NCBI RefSeq assembly: GCF_022374895.2
Contig: NZ_CP092423.2
Coordinates: 496,001-560,000, forward strand
DNA from: Mycobacterium lentiflavum
Lineage (GTDB): Bacteria > Actinomycetota > Actinomycetes > Mycobacteriales > Mycobacteriaceae
Direction: 5' to 3'
DNA: 64,000 nucleotides
Part shown: in pieces, positions 41,291 through 51,733 of the stretch
How the letters are laid out: the number at the start of each line of letters is the position of its first letter
How positions within the stretch are numbered: position 1 is the first letter of the stretch
Program-made: the position numbers and the translations under genes
Notes under the pieces: generated by a model
Databases searched by the model: none
The model's input: the letters and a program-made list of their open reading frames with translations, nothing else
What the model was told of the DNA's origin: nothing

Positions 41291-42888
41291 CCAATCCCGA
41301 ACCTCAGGACGAACGGCGTTCCTTCTCGTCGCGGACCCCCGTGAACGACAATCCCGACAAGGTGGTCTACCGCAGGGGGTTCGTCACCCGGCATCAGGTG
41401 ACCGGCTGGCGTTTCGTGATGCGCCGCATCGCCTCGGGAATCGCCTTGCACGACACCAGGATGCTGGTCGACCCGCTGCGCACCCAGTCGCGCGCGGTGC
41501 TGATGGGCGCCCTGATTCTGATCACCGGCCTGGCCGGCTGCTTCGTGTTCTCGCTGATCCGGCCCAACGGCCAGGCGGGCAACAACGCAGTGCTCGCCGA
41601 CCGGGACACGGCCGCACTGTATGTGCGCATCGGCGATGAACTGCACCCGGTGCTGAACCTGACCTCGGCCCGGCTGATCGCGGGCAAGCCGGTCAACCCG
41701 GCCACGGTGAAAAGCCGCGAGCTGGACCGGTTTCCGCGCGGAAACCTGATCGGCATCCCGGGTGCGCCGGAACGCATGGTGCAGAACGCATCCCATGACG
41801 CGAACTGGACGGTGTGTGACGCGGTCAGTGAGGCGGCCCAGGGCTCGCACGCCGTGCACAGCACCGGTGTCACGGTGATCGCGGGCACCCCCGACAGCAG
41901 CGGCGCGCGTGCGGCGGCGATCGCGCCGGCCGACGCAATCCTCGTCGAGTTCACCGGCGACAAGGGCACCAGCACCTGGCTGCTGTGGAACGGCAAGCGC
42001 AGTCAGATCGACCTGGCCAACCACGCGGTCACCAGTGCGTTGGGGCTGGGTGCCGACGTGCCCGCACCGCGGCCGATCGCGGCGGGGCTGTTCAACGCGA
42101 TCCCCGAAGCGCCCGCGCTTTCCGCGCCCGGCATCCCGAATGCCGGCGCCCCGGCGAACTATCCGGTCCCCGCCCCGATCGGGTCGGTGGTGACGTCCTA
42201 CGGCGTCGACCCGGGCAATGTGCGTTACTTCGTGGTGCTGCCGGACGGCCTGCAACCGATCTCGCCGGTGCTCGCCGCGGTCCTGCGCAACACCAATTCC
42301 TATGGGCTGGACCAACCCCCGCGACTGGGCGCCGATGAGGTGGCTAAGTTGCCGGTCTCACGGACGCTGGACACCACGCGCTTTCCGGATCGCCAGATCG
42401 CCCTGGTAGACGCGGCCAAGAATCCCGTCGCCTGCGCTTACTGGAGTAAGCCGGCCGGGGCCGCGAGCAGTTCGCTGGCCCTGCTGGCGGGTTCCGCGCT
42501 GCCGGTGCCGGACGCGGTGCGCACCGTGAATCTGATCGGCGGCGGTACTCAAGGCATCGCCACTAGGGTGGCCCTGCCGCCGGGCACCGGCTACTTCGCT
42601 CAAAGCGTCGGTGGCGCAGCGACCTCGCCGGGTGCCGGCTCGTTGTTCTGGGTGTCCGACACCGGTGTGCGCTATGGCATCGACAACGAGGCGGAGAACG
42701 CCGGACACGGCAAAACCATTGAGGCCCTTGGCTTGACCCCACCCCCCGTTCCCATTCCCTGGTCGATACTGTCGCTGTTCGCGACGGGCCCGACGCTATC
42801 GCGCGCCGACGCGTTACTTGCACACGACGGCCTGGCACCCGATAGCAAGCCCGGACGTCCGGTGTCGGCCGAAGGAGGACCCCGATGA
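41287..42888 (+). CDS. eccB3: ESX-3 core component EccB3
   Basis: 533 aa (Rv0283 is 538). An N-terminal cytoplasmic segment with [20 protein letters not shown] is followed by one membrane helix (about residues 71-93, [20 protein letters not shown]) and a large periplasmic domain with repeated R-type modules and cysteines in TVCDAV and ACAYWSK. Part of the inner-membrane secretion complex with EccC, EccD and EccE. It overlaps eccA3 and eccC3 by four bases each. Confidence 0.97.
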   Translation: MTNPEPQDERRSFSSRTPVNDNPDKVVYRRGFVTRHQVTGWRFVMRRIASGIALHDTRMLVDPLRTQSRAVLMGALILITGLAGCFVFSLIRPNGQAGNNAVLADRDTAALYVRIGDELHPVLNLTSARLIAGKPVNPATVKSRELDRFPRGNLIGIPGAPERMVQNASHDANWTVCDAVSEAAQGSHAVHSTGVTVIAGTPDSSGARAAAIAPADAILVEFTGDKGTSTWLLWNGKRSQIDLANHAVTSALGLGADVPAPRPIAAGLFNAIPEAPALSAPGIPNAGAPANYPVPAPIGSVVTSYGVDPGNVRYFVVLPDGLQPISPVLAAVLRNTNSYGLDQPPRLGADEVAKLPVSRTLDTTRFPDRQIALVDAAKNPVACAYWSKPAGAASSSLALLAGSALPVPDAVRTVNLIGGGTQGIATRVALPPGTGYFAQSVGGAATSPGAGSLFWVSDTGVRYGIDNEAENAGHGKTIEALGLTPPPVPIPWSILSLFATGPTLSRADALLAHDGLAPDSKPGRPVSAEGGPR

Positions 42889-45800
42889 GCCGACTGATCT
42901 TCGAAGCCCGCCGGCGCCTGGCGCCGCCGAGCACCCGCCAGGGCACCATCACGATCGAGGCGCCCCCCGAGCTGCCCCGGGTGATACCGCCGTCGTTCCT
43001 GCGCCGCGCCATGCCGTACGTGCTGGTGATCCTGATCGTCGGCATGATCGTCGCGCTAGTCGCCACGGGGATGCGGGTGATCTCCCCGCAGACGCTGTTC
43101 TTCCCATTCGTGTTGCTGCTGGCGGCAACCGCGCTCTATCGCGGCAACGACAACAAGATGCGCACCGAGGAGGTCGACGCCGAACGCGCCGACTACCTGC
43201 GGTACCTGTCGGTGGTCCGGGACAACATCCGCACCCAGGCCGCCCAGCAGCGTGCCGCCGCGCAGTGGTCGCATCCCGAGCCGGCGGCATTGGCCACGGT
43301 GCCCGGGTCTCGCCGCCAGTGGGAACGTGACCCGCACGACCCCGACTTCCTGGTGTTGCGGGCCGGCCGTCACCAGGTCCCCCTGGCCACCGCGGTGCGG
43401 GTCCAGGACACCGCCGACGAAATCGATCTGGAACCGGTGTCGCACAGCGCATTACGCAGCCTGCTCGACACGCAGCGCACCGTGCGCGATGTGCCCACCG
43501 GAATCGACTTGAGGACGGTCTCCCGCATCACCGTCCTCGGCGAACCCGACGAGGTGCAAGGGGCATTGCGGGCCTGGATCGCTCAGGCCGTCACCTGGCA
43601 CGACCCGACCGTGCTGGGAGTGGCACTGGCCACCCGCGATCCGGAGAACCGCGACTGGTCGTGGCTGAAGTGGTTGCCCCACATCGACATTCCCGGCGAG
43701 GTGGACGGTGTCGGCCCGGCCCGCTTCCTGTCCAGCAGCCCCGACGAACTGGTGACGTTGTTAGGCCCGGCGCTGGCCGACCGGCCGGCGTTCAACGGCG
43801 AGCCGGCCGACGCGTTGCGGCACCTGCTGATCGTCATCGACGACCCTGAATACGACGTGAACGCCTCGGCGCTGGCACTCGGACGGGCCGGCGTGACCGT
43901 CGTGCACCGCACCACGACATCGCCCAACCGCGAACAGTATTCGGATCCCGAAAAGCCGATCCTGCGTGTCGCGAATGGGGTAATCCAGCGCTGGCAGACC
44001 GGCGGCTGGCAGCCCTTCATCGACAACGCTGACGCGCTCGGCGCCGACGAAGCCGCCCACCTGGCCCGTCAGTTGTCGCGCTGGGATTCCAATCCGACTC
44101 ACACCGGGCTGCGCTCGGCGGCCACCCGCGGTGCCACCTTCACGACGCTGCTGGGTATACCGGATGCTTCGCAGCTGGATGTGCCGACACTGTGGGGACC
44201 GCGTCGCCGCGACGACGAGTTGCGGGTGCCGATCGGTGTCACCGCGACCGGCGAACCGCTGTACTTCGACCTCAAGGACGAAGCCGAGGGCGGGATGGGT
44301 CCGCACGGCCTGATGATCGGTATGACCGGTTCCGGCAAGTCGCAGACGCTGATGTCAATTCTATTGTCGCTGTTGACAACTCATTCGGCCGACCGGCTCA
44401 TCGTGATCTACGCCGACTTCAAGGGTGAGGCCGGGGCAGACAGCTTCCGCGACTTCCCGCAGGTCGTGGCCGTGATCTCGAACATGGCCGAGAAGAAATC
44501 GCTGGCCGACCGGTTCGCCGACACGCTGCGCGGTGAGGTGGCACGGCGCGAAACGCTGCTGCGCGAGGCCGGCCGGCGGGTCCAGGGCAGTGCGTTCAAC
44601 TCGGTGGTCGACTACGAGAACGCGATCGCCGCCGGGCATGACCTGCCGCCGATCCCGACCCTGTTCGTGGTCGCCGACGAGTTCACGCTGATGCTGGCCG
44701 ATTATCCGGAGTACGCGGAATTGTTCGACTACGTGGCGCGCAAGGGCCGCTCGTTCCGCATCCACATCCTGTTCGCGTCCCAGACGTTGGATGTCGGCAA
44801 GATCAAGGACATCGACAAGAACACCTCGTATCGCATCGGTTTGAAGGTGGCCAGTCCCAGCGTTTCTCGCCAGATCATCGGCGTGGACGACGCTTACCAC
44901 ATCGAATCGGGTAGAGAGCACAAAGGCGTGGGCTTCCTGGTGCCCGCCCCCGGTGCCGCCCCGATCAAGTTCCGCAGCACCTACGTCGACGGCATCTACG
45001 AACCACCGCGGACCGCTAAAACCCTTGTGGTGCAGTCTGTTCCGCAACCCAAACTGTTCACGGCCGGACGGGTGGAGCCCGATCAGGGCACGGTGATCAC
45101 CGGCGCCGACCAAGACGAGTTCGACGGTCCGCCGCGCAAGCTGATCGCGACTATCGGCGAGCAGCTGGCGCGCTACGGGCCCCGGGCGCCGCAGCTCTGG
45201 TTGCCGCCGCTGGACGAGCCGATCCCGCTGACAACCGTTCTGGCGAACGCCGCAGTGCCGGACCGGCAATGGCGTTGGCCGCTCGGTGAGATCGACAAGC
45301 CGTTCGAGATGCGCCGCGACCCGTTGATTTTCGACGCCGCGTCCGCGTCGGGCAACATGGTGATCCACGGCGGCACCAAGTCCGGTAAATCGTCTGCGCT
45401 GCAGACGTTTATCCTGTCTGCGGCCAGCTTGCACTCGCCGCGTGACGTTACTTTCTACTGCCTGGACTACGGCGGTGGTCAGCTGCGTGCGCTGCAAGAC
45501 CTCGCGCACGTCGGCAGTGTCGCGTCACCGTTGGAGCCCGAGCGCATTCGTCGCACCTTCGGCGAACTCGAGCAGCTGCTGATTTCCCGGCAGCGCCGCG
45601 AGGCGTTCCGCGACAAGCACGGTTTGACTCACGACGACGGCTTCGGTGAGGTGTTCCTGGTCATCGACAACCTCTACGCCTTCGCCCGGGACAACACCGA
45701 CCAGTTCAACACGCGTAACCCGTTGCTGGCCAAGGTGACTGAGCTTGTCAACGTCGGTCTGGCGTACGGCATCCACGTGATCATCACCACCCCGAGCTGG

Positions 45801-46853
45801 CTGGAGGTGCCGTTGGCGATGCGTGACGGCCTCGGGCTGCGCCTCGAGCTCAAGCTGCACGACGCGCGGGACAGCAACGTGCGGGTGGTCGGGGCGCTGC
45901 GCCGCCCGGCCGAGGCCGTGCCGGCCGACCAGCCTGGTCGCGGGTTGACCATGGCCGCCGAGCACTTCCTGTTTGCGGCCCCGCAGCCCGACCAGGTGGC
46001 CGCGATCAATGCCCGCTACCCGGGTGTGGCCGCACCGCCGGTTCGGCTGCTGCCGACCAACCTGGCACCGGATGCCCTCGAGCCGCTGTATCGCGGACCT
46101 GAACAGGTCGTCATCGGCCAGCGGGAAGAGGACCTGGCGCCGGTGGTGCTCGACTTCGCCGAGAACCCGCTGCTGATGGTGTTCGGCGACAGCAAGTCCG
46201 GCAAGACCACATTGTTGCGCCACATCATCCGCACCATCCGCGAGCACTCCACGTCGGACCAGGTGGCGTTCACGGTGCTGGATCGGCGGCTGCACCTCGT
46301 CGAGGAGCCGCTCTTCGCCGATAACGAGTACACCGCCAACATCGACCGGATCATTCCGGCGATGCTGGGCCTGTCCAACATCATCGGCTCGCGGCGCCCA
46401 CCGGCGGGCCTGTCGGCAGCGGAGTTGGCCCGGTGGAGCTACCAGGGTCACACCCACTACCTGATCATCGACGACGTCGACCAGATTCCGGACGCGCCGG
46501 CGATGAGTGGCCCATACATCGGGCAGCGCCCATGGACCAGCCTGATTCCGGAGCTGAGCCAGGCTGCCGACTTGGGGCTGCGGGTGATCGTGACGGCACG
46601 GGCCACCGGGTCGGGGCATGCCCTGATGACCAGCCCGCTGCTGCGCCGATTCAACGACTTGCAGGCAACCACGTTGATGCTGGCGGGCAACCCGCAGGAC
46701 AGCGGGAAGATCCGCGGTCAACGATTTGGCCGGTTGCCTGCCGGACGGGCAATTCTGTTGGGAGACACCGAAAGCCCGACGTATGTGCAGTTGGTCAACC
46801 CGTTGGTTGGCGAGTCTGTTGTAGGGGGAGCCGACGAAGGTTTCGCCCGCTGA
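42885..46853 (+). CDS. eccC3: ESX-3 FtsK/SpoIIIE-type ATPase EccC3
   Basis: 1322 aa, one continuous chain (Rv0284 is 1330). Two membrane helices near residues 43-85, a DUF region, then three tandem ATPase domains with Walker A GMTGSGKS (479-486), GGTKSGKS (829-836) and GDSKSGKT (1101-1108). The first has the Walker B VVADEF. It is the motor of the ESX-3 secretion machine and recognises the C-terminal signal of Esx/PE substrates. The ATG overlaps the eccB3 stop. Followed after 34 bp by PE5. Confidence 0.97.
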   Translation: MSRLIFEARRRLAPPSTRQGTITIEAPPELPRVIPPSFLRRAMPYVLVILIVGMIVALVATGMRVISPQTLFFPFVLLLAATALYRGNDNKMRTEEVDAERADYLRYLSVVRDNIRTQAAQQRAAAQWSHPEPAALATVPGSRRQWERDPHDPDFLVLRAGRHQVPLATAVRVQDTADEIDLEPVSHSALRSLLDTQRTVRDVPTGIDLRTVSRITVLGEPDEVQGALRAWIAQAVTWHDPTVLGVALATRDPENRDWSWLKWLPHIDIPGEVDGVGPARFLSSSPDELVTLLGPALADRPAFNGEPADALRHLLIVIDDPEYDVNASALALGRAGVTVVHRTTTSPNREQYSDPEKPILRVANGVIQRWQTGGWQPFIDNADALGADEAAHLARQLSRWDSNPTHTGLRSAATRGATFTTLLGIPDASQLDVPTLWGPRRRDDELRVPIGVTATGEPLYFDLKDEAEGGMGPHGLMIGMTGSGKSQTLMSILLSLLTTHSADRLIVIYADFKGEAGADSFRDFPQVVAVISNMAEKKSLADRFADTLRGEVARRETLLREAGRRVQGSAFNSVVDYENAIAAGHDLPPIPTLFVVADEFTLMLADYPEYAELFDYVARKGRSFRIHILFASQTLDVGKIKDIDKNTSYRIGLKVASPSVSRQIIGVDDAYHIESGREHKGVGFLVPAPGAAPIKFRSTYVDGIYEPPRTAKTLVVQSVPQPKLFTAGRVEPDQGTVITGADQDEFDGPPRKLIATIGEQLARYGPRAPQLWLPPLDEPIPLTTVLANAAVPDRQWRWPLGEIDKPFEMRRDPLIFDAASASGNMVIHGGTKSGKSSALQTFILSAASLHSPRDVTFYCLDYGGGQLRALQDLAHVGSVASPLEPERIRRTFGELEQLLISRQRREAFRDKHGLTHDDGFGEVFLVIDNLYAFARDNTDQFNTRNPLLAKVTELVNVGLAYGIHVIITTPSWLEVPLAMRDGLGLRLELKLHDARDSNVRVVGALRRPAEAVPADQPGRGLTMAAEHFLFAAPQPDQVAAINARYPGVAAPPVRLLPTNLAPDALEPLYRGPEQVVIGQREEDLAPVVLDFAENPLLMVFGDSKSGKTTLLRHIIRTIREHSTSDQVAFTVLDRRLHLVEEPLFADNEYTANIDRIIPAMLGLSNIIGSRRPPAGLSAAELARWSYQGHTHYLIIDDVDQIPDAPAMSGPYIGQRPWTSLIPELSQAADLGLRVIVTARATGSGHALMTSPLLRRFNDLQATTLMLAGNPQDSGKIRGQRFGRLPAGRAILLGDTESPTYVQLVNPLVGESVVGGADEGFAR

Positions 46854-46887
46854 TGGTGATTAGTGAAGCGCAACAAAAGGAGTCATT

Positions 46888-47196
46888 ATGACGTTGCGAG
46901 TTGTCCCTGAAGGCCTGGCGGCGACGAGTGCGGCGGTGGAGGCGCTGACGGCGCGGTTGGCGAGTGCACACGCGGCGGCCGCTCCGGCGATCACCGCAGT
47001 GGTGCCGCCCGCGGCGGATCCGGTGTCGCTGACGACCGCGGCCGGATTCAGCGCCCAGGGCCAGCTGCACTCGGTGGTGGCCGCCGAGGGCGTCGAGGAG
47101 CTGGGCCGCGCCGGCATCGGTGTGGGCGAAGGCGGCGCGAGTTATCTCGCGGGTGACGCCGCGGCGGCCGCGACGTACGGAGTGGCGGGCGCCTGA
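46888..47196 (+). CDS. PE5: PE family protein PE5
   Basis: 102 aa, the same length as Rv0285. A PE domain only ([19 protein letters not shown], helix-turn-helix) with the YxxxD secretion motif in SYLAGD near the C-terminus. It pairs with PPE4, which starts two bases after its stop. EspG3 should chaperone the pair. AAGGAG precedes the ATG. Confidence 0.95.
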   Translation: MTLRVVPEGLAATSAAVEALTARLASAHAAAAPAITAVVPPAADPVSLTTAAGFSAQGQLHSVVAAEGVEELGRAGIGVGEGGASYLAGDAAAAATYGVAGA

Positions 47197-47198
47197 GC

Positions 47199-48695
47199 AT
47201 GACCGCGCCCATCTGGATGGCTTCTCCGCCGGAGGTGCATTCGGCGTTGCTGACTGCTGGACCGGGACCGGGGCCGCTGTTGGCGGCCGCCGGTGCGTGG
47301 ACCGCGCTCAGCACCGAATATGCCGACGCGGCAGCCGAACTCAGTGGGCTACTGGCGGAAGTACAGGCGGGGGCGTGGGAAGGGCCGACCGCCGAGCAGT
47401 ACGCGGCCGCGCACCTGCCGTATCTGGCGTGGCTGATGCAGGCCAGCGCCGCCAGCGCGGGCGCGGCCGCCCAGCATGAAGTCGCGGCGGCGGCCTACAC
47501 CGGCGCCTTGACGGCCATGCCGACGCTGGCGGAGCTGGCTGCCAACCACATGATCCACGGTGTCCTGGTGGGGACGAATTTCTTTGGGATCAATACGATT
47601 CCGATCGCGGCCAACGAGGCGGATTACGCACGGATGTGGGTCCAGGCCGCCTCCACGATGAGCACCTACCAGGTCGTCTCCGACGGTGCGCTGGCGGCGT
47701 CGCCACAGCCGGACCCCGCCCCGAACGTGCTGCGTCCCGGTGCCGAAACCAACAACTTCTCGACGCTGGCCCAGCAGAGCGGTTCGAACGTGGGCAATTG
47801 GATTGACGATCTGCTTCGCCAGCTGCAGCAGTTCTTCCAGAATCTCTTCCAGAATTTGCAGGACTTCATCTCGAATCTGATGCGGGATCTGCCGGGCTTT
47901 CTTGTGGCCAATGGGCCGCTGCTGTTCTTCCTCGCCTACCAGCTGATCACCAACTTGCTCGGCTGGCCGACGTGGGGCGCGATTTTGAGCGCACCATTCC
48001 TGATCCCGCTGGTGATCGGCATCGGCGCGTACCTGTACTTACAGACCCCCGCGGACCTGCCGGATGTTCCGGCTGCCGTGGCGGTGCCGCCGGCGCTGGC
48101 TTCTCAGAGCCCGGCGATGCCGCCGCTGGCAGCCATGGCCGCGCCGGCGCCGTCGCCCGCTTCGGCTCCCGCGTCCGCACCGGCTGCGCCCGCCACCGCG
48201 GCGCCCGCGCCGGCGCCCGCGCCGGTCGCCGGAACTTTCGGCTACTTGGTGGCCATGGGTGGCGATCCGGAGACCGGCTTCGGCCCCACCCTGGGTGGCC
48301 GCGGCGGGATCAAGGCGCCGGCCGCGACCATCCCGGCGGCCGCCGCGGCGGTACCGGGCCGCGCGGCCGCGGCACGGCGGCGCAGGCGGGCAGCGATGCG
48401 CGATCACGGTGACGAATTCCTGGACATGAACGTGGACGTCGATCCCGACTGGGGTGGCGCCGACGAAGAGGAACTCGTCACGGCCGCAATGGCTTCGGGA
48501 AGCGGGGCCGGGCGGCTGGGGTTTGCCGGAACCGCGCGCAAAGACGCGGATCTGCAGGCGTCGGGACTGACCGAGCTGGCCGGCGATGAATACGGCAGCG
48601 GCCCGCAGATGCCCATGGTGCCGGGAACCTGGGACCGCAACGGAGCGGACCCGGATGGGCCCGATGAAGCGGGGGGAGGGGGCTCCGAAAGTTAG
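47199..48695 (+). CDS. PPE4: PPE family protein PPE4 (PPW subfamily)
   Basis: 498 aa (Rv0286 is 513). PPE domain with [13 protein letters not shown] and [20 protein letters not shown]. No acidic or His-rich linker is present here. Two strong hydrophobic segments at about residues 228-285 ([34 protein letters not shown]) suggest membrane insertion. A basic [28 protein letters not shown] and PMVPGTW follow. In M. tuberculosis PE5-PPE4 is needed for mycobactin-mediated iron use through ESX-3. Confidence 0.95.
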   Translation: MTAPIWMASPPEVHSALLTAGPGPGPLLAAAGAWTALSTEYADAAAELSGLLAEVQAGAWEGPTAEQYAAAHLPYLAWLMQASAASAGAAAQHEVAAAAYTGALTAMPTLAELAANHMIHGVLVGTNFFGINTIPIAANEADYARMWVQAASTMSTYQVVSDGALAASPQPDPAPNVLRPGAETNNFSTLAQQSGSNVGNWIDDLLRQLQQFFQNLFQNLQDFISNLMRDLPGFLVANGPLLFFLAYQLITNLLGWPTWGAILSAPFLIPLVIGIGAYLYLQTPADLPDVPAAVAVPPALASQSPAMPPLAAMAAPAPSPASAPASAPAAPATAAPAPAPAPVAGTFGYLVAMGGDPETGFGPTLGGRGGIKAPAATIPAAAAAVPGRAAAARRRRRAAMRDHGDEFLDMNVDVDPDWGGADEEELVTAAMASGSGAGRLGFAGTARKDADLQASGLTELAGDEYGSGPQMPMVPGTWDRNGADPDGPDEAGGGGSES

Positions 48696-48749
48696 CAGTA
48701 ACTCAGCCAATAGCCGAAATCGTAAGGGACAGAAGAGAAAGGAAACGTC

Positions 48750-49043
48750 ATGAGTCTTCTGGATGCTCACATTCCACAGTTGGTGGCCTCGCAGTCGGCG
48801 TTCAGCGCCAAGGCGGCCCTGATGCGCAGCACGATCAACGGAGCCGAGCAGGAAGCGTTGGCCGCCCAGGCATTCCACCAGGGTGAGTCTTCGGCTGCGT
48901 TCCAGGCCGCGCACGCCCGGTTCGTGGAAATGGCGGCTCGGGTCAACACCCTGCTGGACATCGCCCAAGCCAACCTCGGTGACGCCGCGGGCACCTATGT
49001 GGCCGCTGACGCCGCCGCCGCGTCCGGCTACACCTCGTTCTGA
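48750..49043 (+). CDS. esxG: ESAT-6-like secreted protein EsxG
   Basis: 97 aa, the same length as Rv0287 and nearly the same sequence at both ends (SLLDAHIPQLVASQSAF; AAGTYVAADAAAASGYTSF). Helix-turn-helix WXG100-type protein with the family turn in FHQGESSAAF. It forms a 1:1 dimer with EsxH, secreted by ESX-3 and involved in iron/zinc homeostasis and block of host ESCRT. AGAAAGGAAA precedes the ATG. Confidence 0.97.
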   Translation: MSLLDAHIPQLVASQSAFSAKAALMRSTINGAEQEALAAQAFHQGESSAAFQAAHARFVEMAARVNTLLDIAQANLGDAAGTYVAADAAAASGYTSF

Positions 49044-49075
49044 GTTGACTACCAGTAACCGCGAAAGGACTTGAG

Positions 49076-49366
49076 ATGTCGCAGATCATGTACAACTACC
49101 CGGCGATGCTGAGCCACGCCGCCGACATGTCGGGCTACGCCGGCACGATGCAGGGCCTCGGCGCCGACATCGCCACCGAGCAGGCCGCGCTGCAGAACGC
49201 CTGGCAGGGTGACACCGGTATGACCTACCAGGTCTGGCAGGCTCAGTGGAACCAGGCCATGGAGGCGTTGGTGCGCTCTTACCAGGCGATGGCCAGCACG
49301 CACGAAAACAACACCCTGGCCATGTTCGCGCGCGACACGGCCGAAGCCGCCAAGTGGGGCGGTTAG
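49076..49366 (+). CDS. esxH: ESAT-6-like secreted protein EsxH
   Basis: 96 aa, the length of Rv0288 (TB10.4). WXG motif NAWQGD at residues 41-46; C-terminus [12 protein letters not shown]. Of the four zinc ligands described for M. tuberculosis EsxH (H14, H70, H76, E77), H14, H76 and E77 are present, but residue 70 is Gln, as in the paralogue EsxR. Zinc binding may therefore be weaker. It lies 32 bp after esxG with its own SD (GAAAGGAC). Confidence 0.97.
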   Translation: MSQIMYNYPAMLSHAADMSGYAGTMQGLGADIATEQAALQNAWQGDTGMTYQVWQAQWNQAMEALVRSYQAMASTHENNTLAMFARDTAEAAKWGG

Positions 49367-49376
49367 TCCTCGGTCG

Positions 49377-50249
49377 ATGAGTATCGAGCCCAATGCCGTC
49401 GAGCTGACGGTCGAAAACGCATGGTTCATCGCCGAAACCATTGGAGCGGGTAGCTTCCCATGGGTTTTGGCGATCACCACGCCCTATCGCGATGCCGCGG
49501 AGCGCGACGCGTTCTTCAAAGATCAGCAGGACGAGTTGACCCGGATGGGTCTGATGGAGCCCGAAACCCGAAGAGTGAACCGGGCGGTCGCCGACTGGAT
49601 CAAGTTGGTGTGCTTTCCCGACCAATGGCTTGATTTGCGCTACGTCGGCTCCGGCGCGGCCAGCGGTGCCGGGGAGTTGCTGCGCGGTGTCGTCGCGCGG
49701 CGCGCCGGCACCACCGGCAACACCGTCGTCGCGCTACGCAGCGCGCAGCTGGTCACGTTTACCGCCATGGATATCGGCGACGCGCGGGCACTGGTTCCGG
49801 TCCTCGGTGTGGGGCTGGGCCAGCGTCCGCCGGCGCAGTTCACGGAGTTCAGTATGCCGGCGCGTGTCGGAGCCCGCGCCGACGAACGGCTGCGCTCCGG
49901 TGCGCCGCTAACCGAAGTCCTTGACTACCTGGGCATTTCGCAATCGGCCCGCGCGGTGGTGGAATCCGTATTCACCGGCCCGCGTACCTACGTGGAGATC
50001 GTCGCCGGCTGCCATCGCGACGGCCAGCATGCCACCACCGAAGTCGGAATGAGCATTGTCGACACCACCGCGGGCCGGATCCTGGTCAGTCCGTCCCGCG
50101 GGTTCGACGGCGAATGGGTTTCGACGTTCAGTCCGGGAACCCCGTTTGCGATTGCCGTCGCGATCGAGCGCTTGACCGCCTGCCTGCCCGACGGACACTG
50201 GTTCCCCAACCAGCGGCTGTCGCGAGATCTATCCACCCAATACGCCTAA
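49377..50249 (+). CDS. espG3: ESX-3 PE/PPE chaperone EspG3
   Basis: 290 aa (Rv0289 is 295). Cytoplasmic EspG fold: [20 protein letters not shown] at the N-terminus, [23 protein letters not shown], and the C-terminal [23 protein letters not shown]. It binds the tip of PPE proteins of the ESX-3 system (PPE4 and probably PPE genes A-C here) and keeps PE/PPE pairs soluble. Ten bases after esxH. Confidence 0.95.
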   Translation: MSIEPNAVELTVENAWFIAETIGAGSFPWVLAITTPYRDAAERDAFFKDQQDELTRMGLMEPETRRVNRAVADWIKLVCFPDQWLDLRYVGSGAASGAGELLRGVVARRAGTTGNTVVALRSAQLVTFTAMDIGDARALVPVLGVGLGQRPPAQFTEFSMPARVGARADERLRSGAPLTEVLDYLGISQSARAVVESVFTGPRTYVEIVAGCHRDGQHATTEVGMSIVDTTAGRILVSPSRGFDGEWVSTFSPGTPFAIAVAIERLTACLPDGHWFPNQRLSRDLSTQYA

Positions 50250-50276
50250 CACACAACAAGATAGAGAGAGAACACG

Positions 50277-50306
50277 ATGTACCAGGCTGATTCGAGGATC
50301 CGTTGA
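50277..50306 (+). CDS. Nine-codon leader ORF before eccD3
   Basis: ATG at 50277, preceded by GAGAGAGA, encodes MYQADSRIR and ends at a TGA (50304-50306) that overlaps the TTG start of eccD3 by two bases. The layout suggests stop-start translational coupling. Expression is unproven. Confidence 0.35.
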   Translation: MYQADSRIR

Positions 50307-51733
50307 CCTCCGGCGCCGTCATGCCAATCGTTCGCGTGGCCATCCTCGCGCACAGCAGGCTGACAGAAGTTGCCCTGCCCACCGAGCTGCCGCTGCGTGA
50401 AGTCCTGCCCGCGGTGCAGCGATTGGTGGTCCCGACGGCAGAGAACGGCGACGGCGGTGACCCCGACGGTGCGCGCCCCGGCGCGGTTTCCCAGCTGAGC
50501 CTGGCACCGATCGGCGGAGCACCGTTCAGTCTGGACGCAAGCCTGGATACCGTCGGTGTGGTCGACGGGGATCTGCTTGCGCTGCAGCCGGTTCCGTCCG
50601 GTCCGGCTGCGCCGGGCATTGTCGAGGACATCGCCGACGCGGCGATGATCTTCTCGACGTCGCGGCTCAAGCCGTGGGGCATCGCGCAGATTCAGCGCGG
50701 GGCGCTGCTGGCGGCGATCCTGGTCGCCTTCCTGGCGACGGACGTGGGAGTGACGTACCGGGTCGCCACCGGCGGACTGGCCGGGCTGGTCGCGGTCAGC
50801 GTGATCGCGGCAGTGAGCGCGATCGCCGGTTTGTTCGTCACGCTGCGCTCGGAACGCACCGGGATGGCGCTGTCGATGGCGGCGCTGGTACCCATCGGCG
50901 CCGCCCTCGCGTTGGCGGTACCCGGGAAGTTCGGTGCGGCACAGCTGGTGCTGGCCGCTGCCGGTGTGATCGCGTGGTCGCTGATCGTCCTGATGGTGCC
51001 GACCACCGAGCGTGAGCGCATTGCCGGTTTCTTCACCGCGACCACGGTGCTCGGGGGCGGCGTTTTGCTGGCCGCGGGTGCCGAATTACTTTGGCAGCTA
51101 CCGATACTGACCATCGGTGCCGGGCTGATCGTGGCGGCGCTGCTGGTGACCATCGAGGCGGCACAGCTGTCCGCGCTGTGGGCTCGCTTCCCGCTGCCGG
51201 TCATCCCGGCACCCGGGGATCCGACGCCGTCGGCGCCCGCGCTTCGGGTGCTCGAGGACCTGCCGCGACGGGTGCGCATCGGGGACGCTCACCAAAGTGG
51301 TTTCATCGCCGGCGCGGTGCTGCTCAGTGTGCTGGGATCGGTGGCGATCGCGCTGCGGCCCGAGTCGTTGAGCGGATGGGGCTGGTACGTGCTGGCCGCC
51401 ACCGCGGCGACCTCCGTCCTGCGTGCCCGCGTGTGGGATTCGGCCGCGTGCAAGGCGTGGCTGCTGGCTCAGCCGTTCCTGGTCGCCGGTGTCCTGCTGG
51501 TGTTCTACGCCTCGACCGGACGCTTCCCGGCCGCACTCGGTGCGGCGGCGGTGCTCGTCGCGCTGGTGTTGGCGTGGGCAGTGGTGGCACTGAACCCGAG
51601 CATCGCCTCGCCGGACACCTATTCGCTGCCGCTGCGCCGCCTGCTGGGCTTCGTCGCGACCGGCCTGGACGCTTCGCTGATTCCCGTCATCGCCTACCTG
51701 GTCGGCCTCTTCGCCTGGGTGCTCAATCGATGA
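50303..51733 (+). CDS. eccD3: ESX-3 membrane channel component EccD3
   Basis: 476 aa from the TTG at 50303, which has GAGG six bases upstream; the ATG at 50321 lacks an SD (Rv0290 is 472 aa). An N-terminal ubiquitin-like domain (PIVRVAILAHSRLTEVALPT to about residue 100) is followed by about 11 membrane helices. Two copies per protomer line the membrane part of the ESX complex. The stop overlaps the mycP3 ATG (ATGA). Confidence 0.95.
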   Translation: MTSGAVMPIVRVAILAHSRLTEVALPTELPLREVLPAVQRLVVPTAENGDGGDPDGARPGAVSQLSLAPIGGAPFSLDASLDTVGVVDGDLLALQPVPSGPAAPGIVEDIADAAMIFSTSRLKPWGIAQIQRGALLAAILVAFLATDVGVTYRVATGGLAGLVAVSVIAAVSAIAGLFVTLRSERTGMALSMAALVPIGAALALAVPGKFGAAQLVLAAAGVIAWSLIVLMVPTTERERIAGFFTATTVLGGGVLLAAGAELLWQLPILTIGAGLIVAALLVTIEAAQLSALWARFPLPVIPAPGDPTPSAPALRVLEDLPRRVRIGDAHQSGFIAGAVLLSVLGSVAIALRPESLSGWGWYVLAATAATSVLRARVWDSAACKAWLLAQPFLVAGVLLVFYASTGRFPAALGAAAVLVALVLAWAVVALNPSIASPDTYSLPLRRLLGFVATGLDASLIPVIAYLVGLFAWVLNR

